Source: Aurelia coerulea
Taxonomy: Eukaryota; Cnidaria; Scyphozoa; Semaeostomeae; Ulmaridae
DNA: 64,000 nt
Reading direction: 5' to 3'
Assembly: GCA_039566865.1 (NCBI GenBank)
Contig: CM076949.1
Span: 12,129,501 to 12,193,500, forward strand
Shown: positions 41,795 to 53,123 of the stretch, piece by piece
How the letters are laid out: each line of letters starts with the position of its first letter
Numbering within the stretch: the first letter of the stretch is position 1
Program-made: the position numbers and the translations under genes
The notes under the pieces: generated by a model
Told to the model about the DNA's origin: nothing
Seen by the model: the letters and a program-made list of their open reading frames with translations, nothing else
Database searches by the model: none

Positions 41795-41849
41795 TTATGA
41801 ATATTCTCAGCTAAGCCTTAGCTGAGAATATTCATAAAATGAAATGAAA
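41783..41849. repeat. Perfect palindrome with 33-bp arms
   Basis: TGAATATTCTCAGCTAAG is followed by its complement centred at 41815-41816. Pairing extends outward through CATTTTA and two TTTCA units. Confidence 0.9.
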
Positions 41850-41869
41850 TTAAGCTAAGCTCACATGAT

Positions 41870-42423
41870 AGTCTAATATAAAAAGATGATATAATATCTA
41901 CGAAAGAACGCTTACAAGTATCAGTACATGAAAAACATCTATCTTACTAAAGGTGCTGAAAAGGACAAACGAACATAACTCATAATGAGCTTTCGTATGA
42001 AGTGTGATTAAGGCCAAAACTAAATCATAAAATAAAAACCACATTTGGAAATTAAATCCGACAAAACGAAATCATAAACTCGTATAAATGCTCTATTCGA
42101 AAAAATAAAATGCATTTCGAAATCACGAGACAATATTAAATGCAGAAAAAAACACAAAATGAAATCGGAATCAAAATAAAAAGCATAATCTAAAGTAAAT
42201 TTACAAGACGAAATCAAAATGCAAACACAAAATCCAATCCACAAGGAAAGGAAGATATGCAAGACGAAATCGAAATGTCAAACCAAACCCTAATCCTTAT
42301 TTGAATCATAAATAAAAAAGACAAGATGAAATTAAATCCAAAATTGAAAGCCGAGATGGAGATTAAACAAAAATGACAAACGGAAATCCTAATTCGAAAT
42401 GGGAATGTGACACCCAACACTAA
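41870..42423. repeat. Degenerate AT-rich repeats with an ACGAAATC motif
   Basis: Loose repetition of units such as GACGAAATCNAAATG. No gene recognised. Confidence 0.55.
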
Positions 42424-42786
42424 ATCTAAAGCAAGATGAAATCCAAATGTAAACAGAAATCCCAATACGAAATAAATAAAAAATTAAAATGTGCAAGACG
42501 AAATCAAAATCTAAAATGAAATCAAAAGTTAAATCATAAATGTAAGGCAAAAACTGTCAGCTTCAATTCTTGGTGGATGCTTTGTTGGGAGCCTCTTGTG
42601 TGCACAGTAGATATTTCAAAGAAAAATCTCGTTTTCATGCTGAAATGGCCATGTGCAGAGCGAAATCAGTCATGCCCTAAGTGAAATCGCTCATGCGCTA
42701 AGTGAAATCGCTCATGCGCTAAGTGAAAAACAAATCGAGCGCGCTTATAGCAGTAGGCCCACAGTCGCTCGCGCTGAGTGTTCGGT

Positions 42787-43553
42787 CAACCTCTCGGTTA
42801 AATGGCTCAGATATTAAGCGTGTTACGAAGACGAAATCGCTAGGTGTAACTGTCGACGAGAACCTAAAGTGGGACGAGCAATACAAAACTGTGAAGGGTA
42901 AAGCTTTTGGAGGACTTGCGTCACTAAAGAAATTAAGAAATATAATTCCCCAAACAAAGCTGTGTAGTGTCTACTACGCTATTGTCGAGAGCCATCTACG
43001 TTATGCTAATGAAATATGGGGCAGCCTTCCAAAAACAAAACTTGATACCCTCCAACGTCTGCAGGACAGGCCCCGGTCAATAATCGAAAGCGCAAGATTC
43101 AAGGATAACTGGTCATGTGACTGGCTGAGCGTTGAAAATATTATTCGATTTGATAGATCGGTCATGACATATAAGATTATGAACAAATTAAGCCCTGAAA
43201 GCCTCTGGGATAAATTTCAGCAAAGATCGTCGCAGTCAAACTATGCAACAAGATACTGTAGAGATCTACAAATTCCTAGACTAAATACAGAATATGCGAA
43301 AAAGAGTTATTACTATTCTGCTATGAAAGTTTGGAACAATATCCCAGTTGATATTAGAGAACTCCCGACTATTAGTCGCTTTAAAAAAGAACTAAAGGAG
43401 TATTTGAAGAGCTGACTGAAAATATCAGTTTAAAACACGACCCCCTGGAAGAACAGCATCTTAGGTAATTTGATCTTTTGTTAATAACCAATTTATTTAT
43501 TGTATTTAAGCTGAAGGGTAGTTTCGTGTATAAAAAATTATATCATATCATAT
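42787..43553 (+). pseudogene. CR1/L2-like RT C-terminal fragment inside the inverted repeat
   Basis: In frame from about 42787: IKRVTKTKSLGVTVDENLKWDEQ, LCSVYYAIVESHLRYANEIWG, LQRLQDRPRSII, then FDRSVMTYKIMNKLSP and the C-terminal KVWNNIPVDIRELPTISRFKKELKEYL ending at 43415. This is the region after the RT palm in CR1/L2-type elements, strongly 5'-truncated; the catalytic YADD region is absent. About 120 bp of 3' UTR ends in an (ATATC)n-like tail (about 43537-43553). The upstream codons 42723-42786 are arm sequence and not RT. Confidence 0.78.
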
Positions 43554-43705
43554 CACTCGTTAGGCCAGAGGGAGCTTGGGGAATTTCATTCATTCAAAAA
43601 AGCGTACGAACTATTTTCAGAACAAAACGATTTTTAAAGATTTTTCTTGAAAACAAAATAAATTTTTCCATACGTGTACGAGATTTTTTTGGGAGTGAAA
43701 TATCT
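43554..43705 (+). repeat. Short interspersed repeat family, member A
   Basis: Shared core about TTTTCAGAACAAAACGATTTTT...GTACGAGATTTTTTTGGGAGTGAAA. Related copies: 44505-44648 (minus), 52290-52385 (plus), 55039-55188 (minus). Confidence 0.7.
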
Positions 43706-44504
43706 CTTGAGAGGGAAGCACCCTACTTCCAAATAGCCTGTTCCATGTCTAATCCATACACACAGGTATGTTAGGATGTTAGAGAGGGGTCAAAATATTT
43801 TAGCCCTAGAAGCCTAGAAAACAAGCCCGCAAACAAGGCGTTTGCCAGGAGCATCTTAGAGTTCGATGTATTCATCTTAAGTCCCTGTGCTTGGGGGGTT
43901 AGTAATGCACTATCGACCCCCACCCCCGGGAGATGACGGAGAATTAACGAGGAATATACCGTGGAATGCCGCAATTTCAATGCTGCTTTGTCTTGGGGAG
44001 ACAGGGTTATTAACAAAAAAGGATGGTTTTTGGAGATATTTAGCTGTGTTTTTGACGTTTGTTTCTGCGAAGGGAAACTGGACATTGGTCTGGCGCGATA
44101 AACAGTATCAAAATGAGTCGGCATACAGGATAAATGATAGGATTGAGTTTCTTAATTTTTTAGTGATCTGAGAGTTGAATTTCTTATGGGCAGTTTCTTA
44201 TAAAAAAATACGTGTAAACAGTAAATCAATACACAGAGGGCAAGTACACCGCAAGTATTTCAATCAATCATATCGCTTATTTTGCAAAAATTTATCCTGT
44301 AGGTGCCGACTCATTTCGGCGAGGTGTCTTTAAGCACCTGAAACGTTGTATACCGTTTATCGCACCAGACCAGTGTCCAGTTTCCTTTGCAACAACAAAC
44401 TTTAAAACCACCGCTAAGTATTCCCGCAACAATCAATTTTTGTTAATAGCCCCGTTCCCCCGAGACAAGGCAGCAATAAATTTAATATTCCCAGTTCACT
44501 CATT

Positions 44505-44648
44505 TCACTCCCAAAAAATCTCGTACACGTATGGAAAAATTCATTTTGTTTTCAAGAAAAATCTATAAAAATCGTTTTGTTCTGAAAACAGTTCGTACGC
44601 TTTTTTGAATGAATGAAATTCCCCAAGCTCCCTCTGGCCTAACGAGTG
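44505..44648 (-). repeat. Short interspersed repeat family, member B
   Basis: Reverse complement partner of 43554-43705. Confidence 0.75.
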
Positions 44649-45171
44649 AAAATATGGTTAAGTTCCCTTCCAGCTGACACTGAGAACTACCATTGTGAAG
44701 TAAACGTAAAAAGCACAACTCACTGAAGATGCTGTGACAGTAGGCCTAGTCACCATCTTGACACGTGCTTGCGACACAAGTTCAAGTTAGCCTGCCGTTG
44801 CGAACCGAACCGAACACTTAGCGCGAGCGACTGTGGGCCTACTGCTATAAGCGCGCTCGATTTGTTTTTCACTTAGCGCATGAGCGATTTCACTTAGCGC
44901 ATGAGCGATTTCACTTAGGGCATGACTGATTTCGCTCTGCACATGGCCATTTCAGCATGAAAACGAGATTTTTCTTTGAAATATCTACTGTGCACACAAA
45001 AGGCTCCCAACAAAGCATCCACCAAGATTTGAAGCTGACAGTTTTTGCCTTACATTTATGATTTAACTTTTGATTTCATTTTAGATTTTGATTTCGTCTT
45101 GCACATTTTAATTTTTTATTTATTTCGTATTGGGATTTCTGTTTACATTTGGATTTCATCTTGCTTTAGAT

Positions 45172-46453
45172 ATGAGAAGAAATAATTGAAAAAGTATAGG
45201 GATTAGACTTTGAGATTTAGTTGCACGAGTCTCAAGAAATACGAGTCTCTAGAAGAATATGGCTCAAGAAAAGGCAATTGAAAAGTATCAGGCAGATGTT
45301 AAAAGAATGCCGTATTAACAAGTATGAAGAAAGAAGTATCGGACTTTAGAAGTATATCAATTAAGAGTATGTGATTTAATGAAGGTTGTATTATATGCCA
45401 GATATGACCCCAAAAGCTGCCAAGGATGAAGGTTGTTTTCTCTATCGTTCAGTCTGTTTGGTGGCCGCCCGGCGTTAATGAATTATAACGCCGATCAGCT
45501 CTTGAATACCTCGTTGAATACAATGCAAGCTTCTACATTTCCTCCCATTGTCAAAAATAATGCGTTACATCCCTACAATGCATTTATTAGAATAAAACAG
45601 AATAAAATTTCATTATTAGAATTTTGTAAATGTTCATTTCACATTTTCCCCATCATGCATACTTCAAAAAAGCCTCCACATGATCCCAGAAATGTCTAGC
45701 CAGTACATAACATATGCAAATTGAGTACAATTCCTGTTACAACAATGTATGTAGATAAATATAAGAAAAAGAAGTGTAACTCACCAATTCACACGCCTCG
45801 TTTCTGATCGCTCCCTTGATGACGACTGAAGATCATACCGACACTCCTCCTTTTATACAATTTTGCACCGTTTTAAATAGCTCCATAATTTGCACAATTT
45901 CAGAAAACCATGCCTGTTTACAGCATGGTTTCAGTCATAACACCCTTAAAATGAAGAAATCATGAAACCAAAAGTCTTTTTATTATCCATTTCTGCTATA
46001 ATTTTCGTGATAACACTTGCCTAAATCATGTTTTTACTGCCAATCTGGTACTTCTGATCCTATTTTTGAACCCTTGTTTGCCACAACCACCATGTGCCAA
46101 CACGAGTTATCGTCCTCCATCAACCTAGCCTTTGTTCCAACCACATTAAACGTATTTTTCCAAGAAACTAAGAATTTGAGCCAGAACTGAAACTTTCCTA
46201 GAATTATCAGAGTTTCACTAGATACTTAGAGTTTCTTAAGAATTCTTAATGCCTTCCTGGGCATTTCAAAGACGAGGTTCTTCCAAGCCTTTCCAATGCT
46301 TAGACCTCAGTCAATTACCTTCCGAGTAATATGAAAGCGATCACATTCCACGAGTTGTAAGTTCTCAGTTGCGAATTACGAGTTATCAGTCATTTCCGTC
46401 TATTCTTTTGTTCTAATTTCAAATAGATGAAAAATTGATGTGTAGTTTTTTGT
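45172..46453. other. Intron sequence, nothing recognised
   Basis: No gene. An 89-codon frame at 45433-45699 has no family features. Confidence 0.5.
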
Positions 46454-47188
46454 TTAACCCTATTCCACCTGGGGGGGGGAGCCATTATGGCCCCCAACCA
46501 AACATTGATATACAGCTCTTTAACGACATAAGACAGAATGCTGGTACCAACTGACTTTTCCTAAAATTTAATGTTCTACAAGATTCTACAAATTTCGTTT
46601 TAATTATATGAGTCATGTGACCACTGAATGCCCTTATTTGGAGAGATGTCACAAAAGAAAACACTAAATTGCTTATATTTTAGTCAATCCTTGTTCGACT
46701 TTTTTGTAATTAGTGTCATTGGATTGCTCTCATTGAGGGCTTTCCTATGATATATAGTTTGTTAATTTTCATTCATGTTTAGAGTTTTTTAGACATATGA
46801 CGTCACAGATATTTATGACGTCATTGTTCGAAAAGGTGTGAAAAAAATTAAAAATCAATATATTATTTTGCGAGAAAATATGATGTTGTACAATATTTTT
46901 AACAGTTTATAAGAACAAACTTTGTTTTCTCTAAAATATAGGACATTATTGTAGTTTCCATACATAAGCTTATTGCAGACTGGCCACAACATATCTAGTT
47001 GCCTAGCAACAAGTCACGTGACTAATTAAACGTTCATTACTTAATTAGAATCACAAAAGATTGTTGATACTGTGTACAAAGTTACAACTTCATAACTCTA
47101 TTGGTTTTGGAAATAATTAGGGGGGGGCCATAATGGCCCCCCCCCAGGTGAGGAGTGAATAAAAAGAGCCCAGGTGGAATAGGGTTAA
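46454..47188. mobile_element. piggyBac-like non-autonomous element 2
   Basis: The TIRs are CCCTATTCCACCTGGG (46458 on) and its complement ending at 47184, flanked by perfect TTAA on both sides (46454-46457, 47185-47188). G/C runs with GCCATTATGGCCCCC lie just inside each end. The TIR is closely similar to element 1 (CCCTAATCCTACCGGG). 727 bp, no transposase. Confidence 0.88.
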
Positions 47189-47465
47189 AAGGTTTTGTTT
47201 ATTCAGTAAGATTTTAAAACAACTATTAACAGAAATTGCTCTCAAGACGAAACGACTAATGAGCAAAGAAAGAAAGAAAGCGCATAATCCCGCGCATAAT
47301 GCTATAGCAAAATTTGACCTCGGCTTCCACTCACCTCTCTGACTATAGCTAAAAACAGCATCAACGATCATTTGGGGTTATGAAGAAATCAATATTCAGA
47401 TTTTCTTATGCTTGCTTAGCTCAGAACGGACTTTGTAATCATCCAAGAGGATCTTATGTCTAAAA

Positions 47466-47612
47466 CACGAGGTACGCCACAGCAACTACCCGCTAAAAGC
47501 CTACTCTACTCCTACTTTCCAGTTAAAAGCATTATCTAGCCCTACTCTCCAGTTCATTAGTTCCGGTTTATTAAACATCAGTCATACAAAGATTACTAAC
47601 AATATGTTACAC
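47466..47612. repeat. Second copy of the LTR-like repeat
   Basis: Matches 33661-33805 (GAGGTACGCCACA...CTACTCTACTCCTACTTTC...GTTACA). Here no polypurine stretch follows. Confidence 0.65.
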
Positions 47613-47830
47613 GCATGACCACGACTCTAATTAGGCGAATAGAATAAAAACTTGATATGAATGATAAACTCGTGCCACATCTCAAAACTAAACGTGCATG
47701 TACCCGTTTTCTTTTTCTTTGCTTTGCTAAGAATAGCGTGTTCAATGGAATGCAACGAAAGGATCGATTATAAATTTTAAATTTTCCAAAAACTATACCA
47801 CAAAATTTATGGGCCATTCAAAATATGTAC
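47613..47830 (-). repeat. Fragment of the CCGGGTG-type mariner-like element
   Basis: Its reverse complement matches about 51690-51830 of the 48228-52138 element (GCACG..., TTATCATTC.TATCA..., CATGCG). Confidence 0.55.
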
Positions 47831-48460
47831 CCTAAAATTGTGACAAAATTCAAAATTCAACTAGAAATATCTCAGAAATGTTTGTATGATCTATGTATCA
47901 GAAAGAGAACAACAGATAAACCAATTCGCAAACAGCACCTGATTGAAACATGTTTTCCCATAAAGGACGTATTCTTCTGGCTGATCTTCTCAAATTGGAA
48001 GACATCCCAGAGACAAATGTAAATTACCGAATCCAGTGATCAGAGGGATAGTAATACTAAACGCGGTTGAGTTGGCAAACTTCTCAGAGAATGGGAATTA
48101 GAATTTCAATACTGAGATAAATCAAGAGCCAAAAATGTCTCACGAATAAATTTCGGACGAAAGTTTTCGACGTTATTTGACGGAATTACGAATGTTGTTA
48201 AAGAAATTTCGGTTGACTAAAAGACCACCGGGTGTCTAGAAAAAGTACTCCCTTTTGACAAAACAAGGGAACATAATGATAAAATTCCGGGACTTTTTGA
48301 GTTCATAGCTAAATTTTTTCATCTTGAAATTAAATGCACATGCCTTGAATTTTAAAATCGTCCACCAAAAACCGGAGATATGAAGTCACAAAGTCAAAAT
48401 TTGGAATGGACTTGAAAAACCAGTGGTTTTGAGAAAGAGCTTAGCCAATGATTTCGATAT

Positions 48461-51400
48461 GAGGGGTACTTCGGGGTTCGCGGTATTGCGGTATCGGGGT
48501 TAAATTTTGTGCGGTATTGCGGTAATGATGGAAAAAACTTGCGGTATTGCGGTATCGAACGTTCACAGCGCGGTATGCGGTATTGTACAAAAATTAACAT
48601 CCAAACTTCATGTAATGCCATTTTCCTGTTGCGGAACAAAGCATCTTCGAGACGAATTGACAGAGGAAAGACAAACGAAGGAGAGAGAAGACCCTTATCT
48701 CTCTGTGTGTGCCTGCTCCAGCTGCTCAACTTTGAAAAAGGTACCTGCGGAGGAGAGCACACAACATTTTTATCTGAAGAAAAAGAATCAAAATATTTGC
48801 ATGAATCAAAACTTTAAATGTGGGAAAATCACCCCAATTTTCAAGTGGCACTCCGACAATGTTGGACAACTATATGCCCATCGTGATATTTCCTGCTCTA
48901 TCAAAAGTTATCGAGAAGATCATTTATAATCAACTGTCCTTAGTGCCTTAAATCGAATGGCCTGTTGTGCCCACATCAGTTTGGGTTTAGACAAGGGAGA
49001 TCTACGCAACATGCAGCTACCTCACTGTCAAAAAAGGTTAGACAGAACATTGATAAAGGGCTATTTAGCGGTGCTATCTGTATTGACCTCTGTAAAGCCT
49101 TCGACACATTACGTCATGCAACCTTGCTGGAAAAAGTACCAAGTTATGGTATAGATGATGTGGAATTATAATGGATAGGTGTTTATCTCTTTAATAGGAA
49201 ACAAAAAGATATTTTTGATAATTCCAGCTCATGCGAAGAAAACGTTACATGTGGTGTCCCACAAGGATCCATTCTAGGGCCCCTTCTCTTTGGGCTGACA
49301 ATAATCAACGATATCCATATTCTGCTCACTGTTGTTGGCACTATATTATATGCCGACGATACTGTTTTATATTGTGCAGGAAAGAACACAAATGAAATAG
49401 AACATTTACTTAACAGTTAACTGCAAAAAGTTACAGAGTGGCTTGATGAAAATAACTTGTTCATTAACTTGAAAAAAGGTAAAACTGAACTTATGCCATA
49501 TGAATCACATCAAAACTTGTCTAAATAACCAAACGTGGACATTAAAATCTACAATCAAACTATTCATGAGACAAAATCATACAAGTACCTTGGTGTATGT
49601 AGCTTTGGATAACCATCTGAACCTACATCAACATTTCGAAAATGTGTTCAAAAAAACTCAGCCAAAGTTAAATTTTTATCTCGTATTCGCGACAAAGTCA
49701 GCCCTTATGTAGCAGAATTGCTATATATAAAACAATGATGCGGCCACTACTGTTGTACTGCTACCCACTATAGCTTTCCCTACCCCAAGAAACAGTAAAC
49801 AAGCTACAGTATATACAAAATAAAGCAGCCAGAATTGTCAATCTAAGAGCAAAGATAACATCATGGGACAGTATTGAAAAAAACGCGAAACACAAGGGTG
49901 GCCATTAACGTGTTTAAATCGTTGCAGAACAGAATCTACTACCCGAAGACCTGAATGGTTACTTCAAAAGATCTCAGCATTAAATAAACCCTGGAGGCAG
50001 TGCCTCTTGTGTTGTTTCACCGAAAATGCGCACTCAAACTGGAAAAAGTCGTTATCCTGCCAGGGAGCCCGCATTTTCAACCGACTCGAAAAAACAACCC
50101 GATACGTAATATCCATCTTTCTTTTCAAAAAGAAACTAAAGCTATCGAAGTCTTCGTAGATGTCCAAGAAAAACGTATTTGACTCAAATAAATTCTTATC
50201 CTTTAATTGTACATTAAACAGTTTCATTTTATTCTACTTTTACCTTCATTTTAACTACAATGATTGTCAATAGGTATGATTACAGGTCCTTGAATAATAT
50301 AATAACAGATAGTTTTACGTCTGAACAAGTCAACTTGTCAAAATATTAGTTATCATTCTTATTATTACTTTTTGTTTTGAAAAGTTTCCTTTCGAACCAT
50401 GCTGCATTCGAATACATTTGCACATTTGAGCAGGATATTAAAGTACCACTAAAGGGTATACAGTTTAGACAGTTTAGATCATTAATACGACAATGATATA
50501 AAGTCTGAAAGCAGTTTACTGAAAGCACGTCAATGAAACTCTTTCCCGTCGTTCTCACATCACTCTTTTTTCTGTAAAACATCTAACTACGATCTAATAG
50601 ATCACACTTCAAATTTTGATGCAGAAAGGTGGATCTGGTGGATTTAGATCGCAATCAAACTGCTACAGACTTGTTGGGGATACGTGCAAGCTCAAGTTGA
50701 CGAGGACGTGGATATCCCCTCGGGGACTATGAACGCATACGTAGTGTGTAAATTTTTGCTTATTCGATTACGTAATGCCACTATTTTCATCACGAACTTT
50801 TAGTCATTCGACAGGCAACCGGAAGTCAGACATAGAAACGAAACCACATCCGCTACAGAACATTCAATTTTTGATGAGAGAACACTGTGAAAAGTCTTCA
50901 TTCAGAATCACTCGCGATAGCGTTTCATGGAAGCTTGGCAAAGACATGTATTCATCTGGTTAAGAAATGATATTCATATGCCAACTTAGCCTTGCTTGGT
51001 TTGTTTCAAATGGCCTCCTTTAAATATTGTCGAATTGGGTCTAATAACGGGGCTTTCCATAGCACAGAGCGCTGCCGCTATCTTGTTTTGCCTACTAGGC
51101 CAATTTATCAACGCAAGACTTGTGCCAAGCTTCCAGAAAGGTCCATCGTGAAATCTTTGTTTGCAGCTTCTTGTAGGCATATATCAAACATAACTGCAGT
51201 TAAGAATTGATAAAATATAAGCTAAGTTTCCCGCATATCGAGCTGCGAATCTTCCCCGACAGCTTGCTGTCACTGCAACTTTCTTCGCAACGGCTGCAAA
51301 TATTTGAATGATTGATAGTCCCCGTGCTGATTGGCTGTCAAGTTGACCCAAAAACAAAGCTGAAAAACAATACGGGGAGTACCATGTATCCCCAACAAAG

Positions 51401-51539
51401 ACCGGTATACAGTATTAACAGCGTTTTTTTTAGTTTTCTAGCGTTTACGGTATTTTGCTATTCTTTGGTGCGGTATTGCGGTATTTCGTGTCTTTTTCGT
51501 GCGGTATTGCGGTATTGGGACCCCCCCGAAGTACCCCTC
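48461..51539. mobile_element. Nested TIR element with GCGGTATTGCGG repeats
   Basis: Ends are GAGGGGTACTTCGGGG and its complement, with a perfect 12-bp core, and CGATAT is duplicated on both sides (48455-48460, 51540-51545). Several direct copies of GCGGTATTGCGGTAT lie just inside the left end (48479-48583) and two inside the right end (51470-51518). The 3-kb interior contains a decayed RT gene and unexplained sequence 50000-51440. The TIR core GGGGTACTT is shared with the G-rich MITEs at 24227 and 53736. Confidence 0.75.
48815..49990 (+). pseudogene. Decayed CR1/L2-like reverse transcriptase
   Basis: RT motifs appear in order across at least five frame changes or stops: ITPIFK (48825), FGFRQGRSTQHA (48975), CIDLCKAFDTLRHATLLEKV (49079), GVPQGSILGPLLF (49253), LYADDTVLYCA (49347) and KSYKYLGV (about 49578). 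The gene is plainly inactive. No endonuclease region was recognised upstream, so it is also 5'-truncated. Confidence 0.82.
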
Positions 51540-52138
51540 CGATATCACATCATTGCAAAAGAATTTTCAATTTTGACCTCTAGTTTTTACTTTTGAAAAG
51601 AATTATACGTTGAAATGCTTCAACTGTTCATGAAACTACTTTTCGTTTGAGGAATCGGTCTTTGCATTGCATTGCATTCTATTCCATTGCATTCCATTGC
51701 ATTCCATTCCAAGTGTTATGTCAAAGAAGAGGAAAAGGAGCAAATGCACGCTTATTTCGGAGATGTTGGCACGACTTTATCATTCTTATCACATTTCTAT
51801 CATATTCGTTTAATCAGAGCCATGTCCATGCGACTTTTATTCTTCTCAAAAACAAAAAATTGGAAATTAAAGTTTACAGGTGCTTTGGAAAATGTCCATG
51901 ACACAAATCATGGTTGGTCAATTTTTCAATACCTCTAATTTCTGGTGCACTGTAGATTTTGACTTTTGCAAACTCGTATCTTTGTAGTTGGTGGACGCTT
52001 TTTAAATGCAAAGTATATGCACCTAAATTGAAGATTGATAAATTTAGCTGTGAACTCGGAAAGTGATTAGTCTATATTTTATCGTTTTGTTCCTAATACT
52101 AGTCAAGAGGGGTTACTTTTCAAATGCACAAGGTGTTA

Positions 52139-53123
52139 TAAATTTATAGATCGTGCTTCATTTTTGGGGTACTTGGTCAGAAATGTCCACAAATATTTAT
52201 TGTTTAGGATGATGAGAATGATCTCTAAGATGGATTTTGTTAAAGAACTTTTCGAAAAATAAATAGAAGTGTGACGACAGCGAGTTGCAGAACAAAAGAA
52301 CTTTTACAGATTTTGATCGATTTTCCTTGAAAACAAAAAGATTTATGCAAAAGGTGTACGAGATTTTTTGGGAGTGAAAACTCGCTATCGTAACACTTTT
52401 TCTATTTTTCCATTTGTCGAAAGATTTACTGAAATAAATTTTATAAATTCTACAAAATATAGTTTGAGAAAGTATATCATTCTTAAGTTCCAAGGCAGAA
52501 ACACCGCAATGCGACAAAAACATAGCAAATGTGATGAATTTGTTTTATACAAATATTTCGTCCTGCCATGCAGGACTTCTTCAGGGCTGTAAGCATTCTT
52601 AATTATATAACATTAGATGATCCATATGCATAATATAATTTATATAATACTATCTACACTAATAAACTCTCTCTCCTCCTTCGTTTTCAATGTAAAGTGT
52701 TTCGTGAGCAAGACATTACGTTCTTAAACATGGAAAAATTTTTGCTTTGATTTATCTACGCTGCAAAGTTTCGGACATTAAAATTTTCGGACGTATGAAA
52801 TGTCTGAAAGCATTAACATTCGAAATTTTGACTTTCAATGTTGTAGACTGCAATACCAAAAGAATGGGAATTTCGATAGTAGATTTTGCTGCCATAATTT
52901 TTGATAAAATCAAATGTCAAGAATAAAAACTTCACAACCTCGTCCCTAGGGCCTTTTGTTAAACTCCTTATTTACATACCATTTTATTTTCATTTTTATC
53001 CTTACAAGTAAATTCTTTTGATTGGAAATATTTAGTTTGTTATTATTTTACAAGGCAGTTTGGAAATCAGTATTTAACTGTATACTTGACCCTGTTTAAA
53101 GAATATATAAATGAAAAAATGTA
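52139..53123. other. Intron sequence with one short repeat (52290-52385)
   Basis: Apart from the interspersed repeat related to 43554-43705, no feature is recognised. Confidence 0.45.

Larger units (their letters stand above)
42424..45171. mobile_element. Large inverted-repeat structure (2.75 kb)
   Basis: Outer arms 42424-42786 and 44808-45171 are near-perfect reverse complements (363 and 364 bp). They contain a tandem of CTAAGTGAAATCGCTCATGCG units. Inner arms (43554-43705 against 44505-44648, and about 43980-44143 against 44285-44460) continue the fold. The left side carries an RT fragment (42787-43553) absent from the right side, where 159 bp lie instead. The centre is near 44220. It may be a foldback transposon or an inverted duplication. 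Confidence 0.8.
48228..52138. mobile_element. Mariner-like foldback element, split by a nested 3.1-kb transposon
   Basis: The left end CCGGGTGTCTAGAAAAAGTACTCCC and the right end (complement of ...GGGGTTACTTTTCAAATGCACAAGGTG) are diverged inverted repeats, and matching continues through several hundred bases inward. The interior was interrupted at CGATAT (48455-48460) by the 48461-51539 element. No transposase. Confidence 0.65.

Noticed and set aside
43887..44171. 94-codon plus-strand frame in the inverted-repeat centre
   Set aside because: It lies in the foldback arm and has no protein family features.
48479..48583. Regular GCGGTATTGCGG repeats as a CRISPR-like array
   Set aside because: The repeats are short, unevenly spaced, lack spacer structure, and lie inside an animal transposon end.
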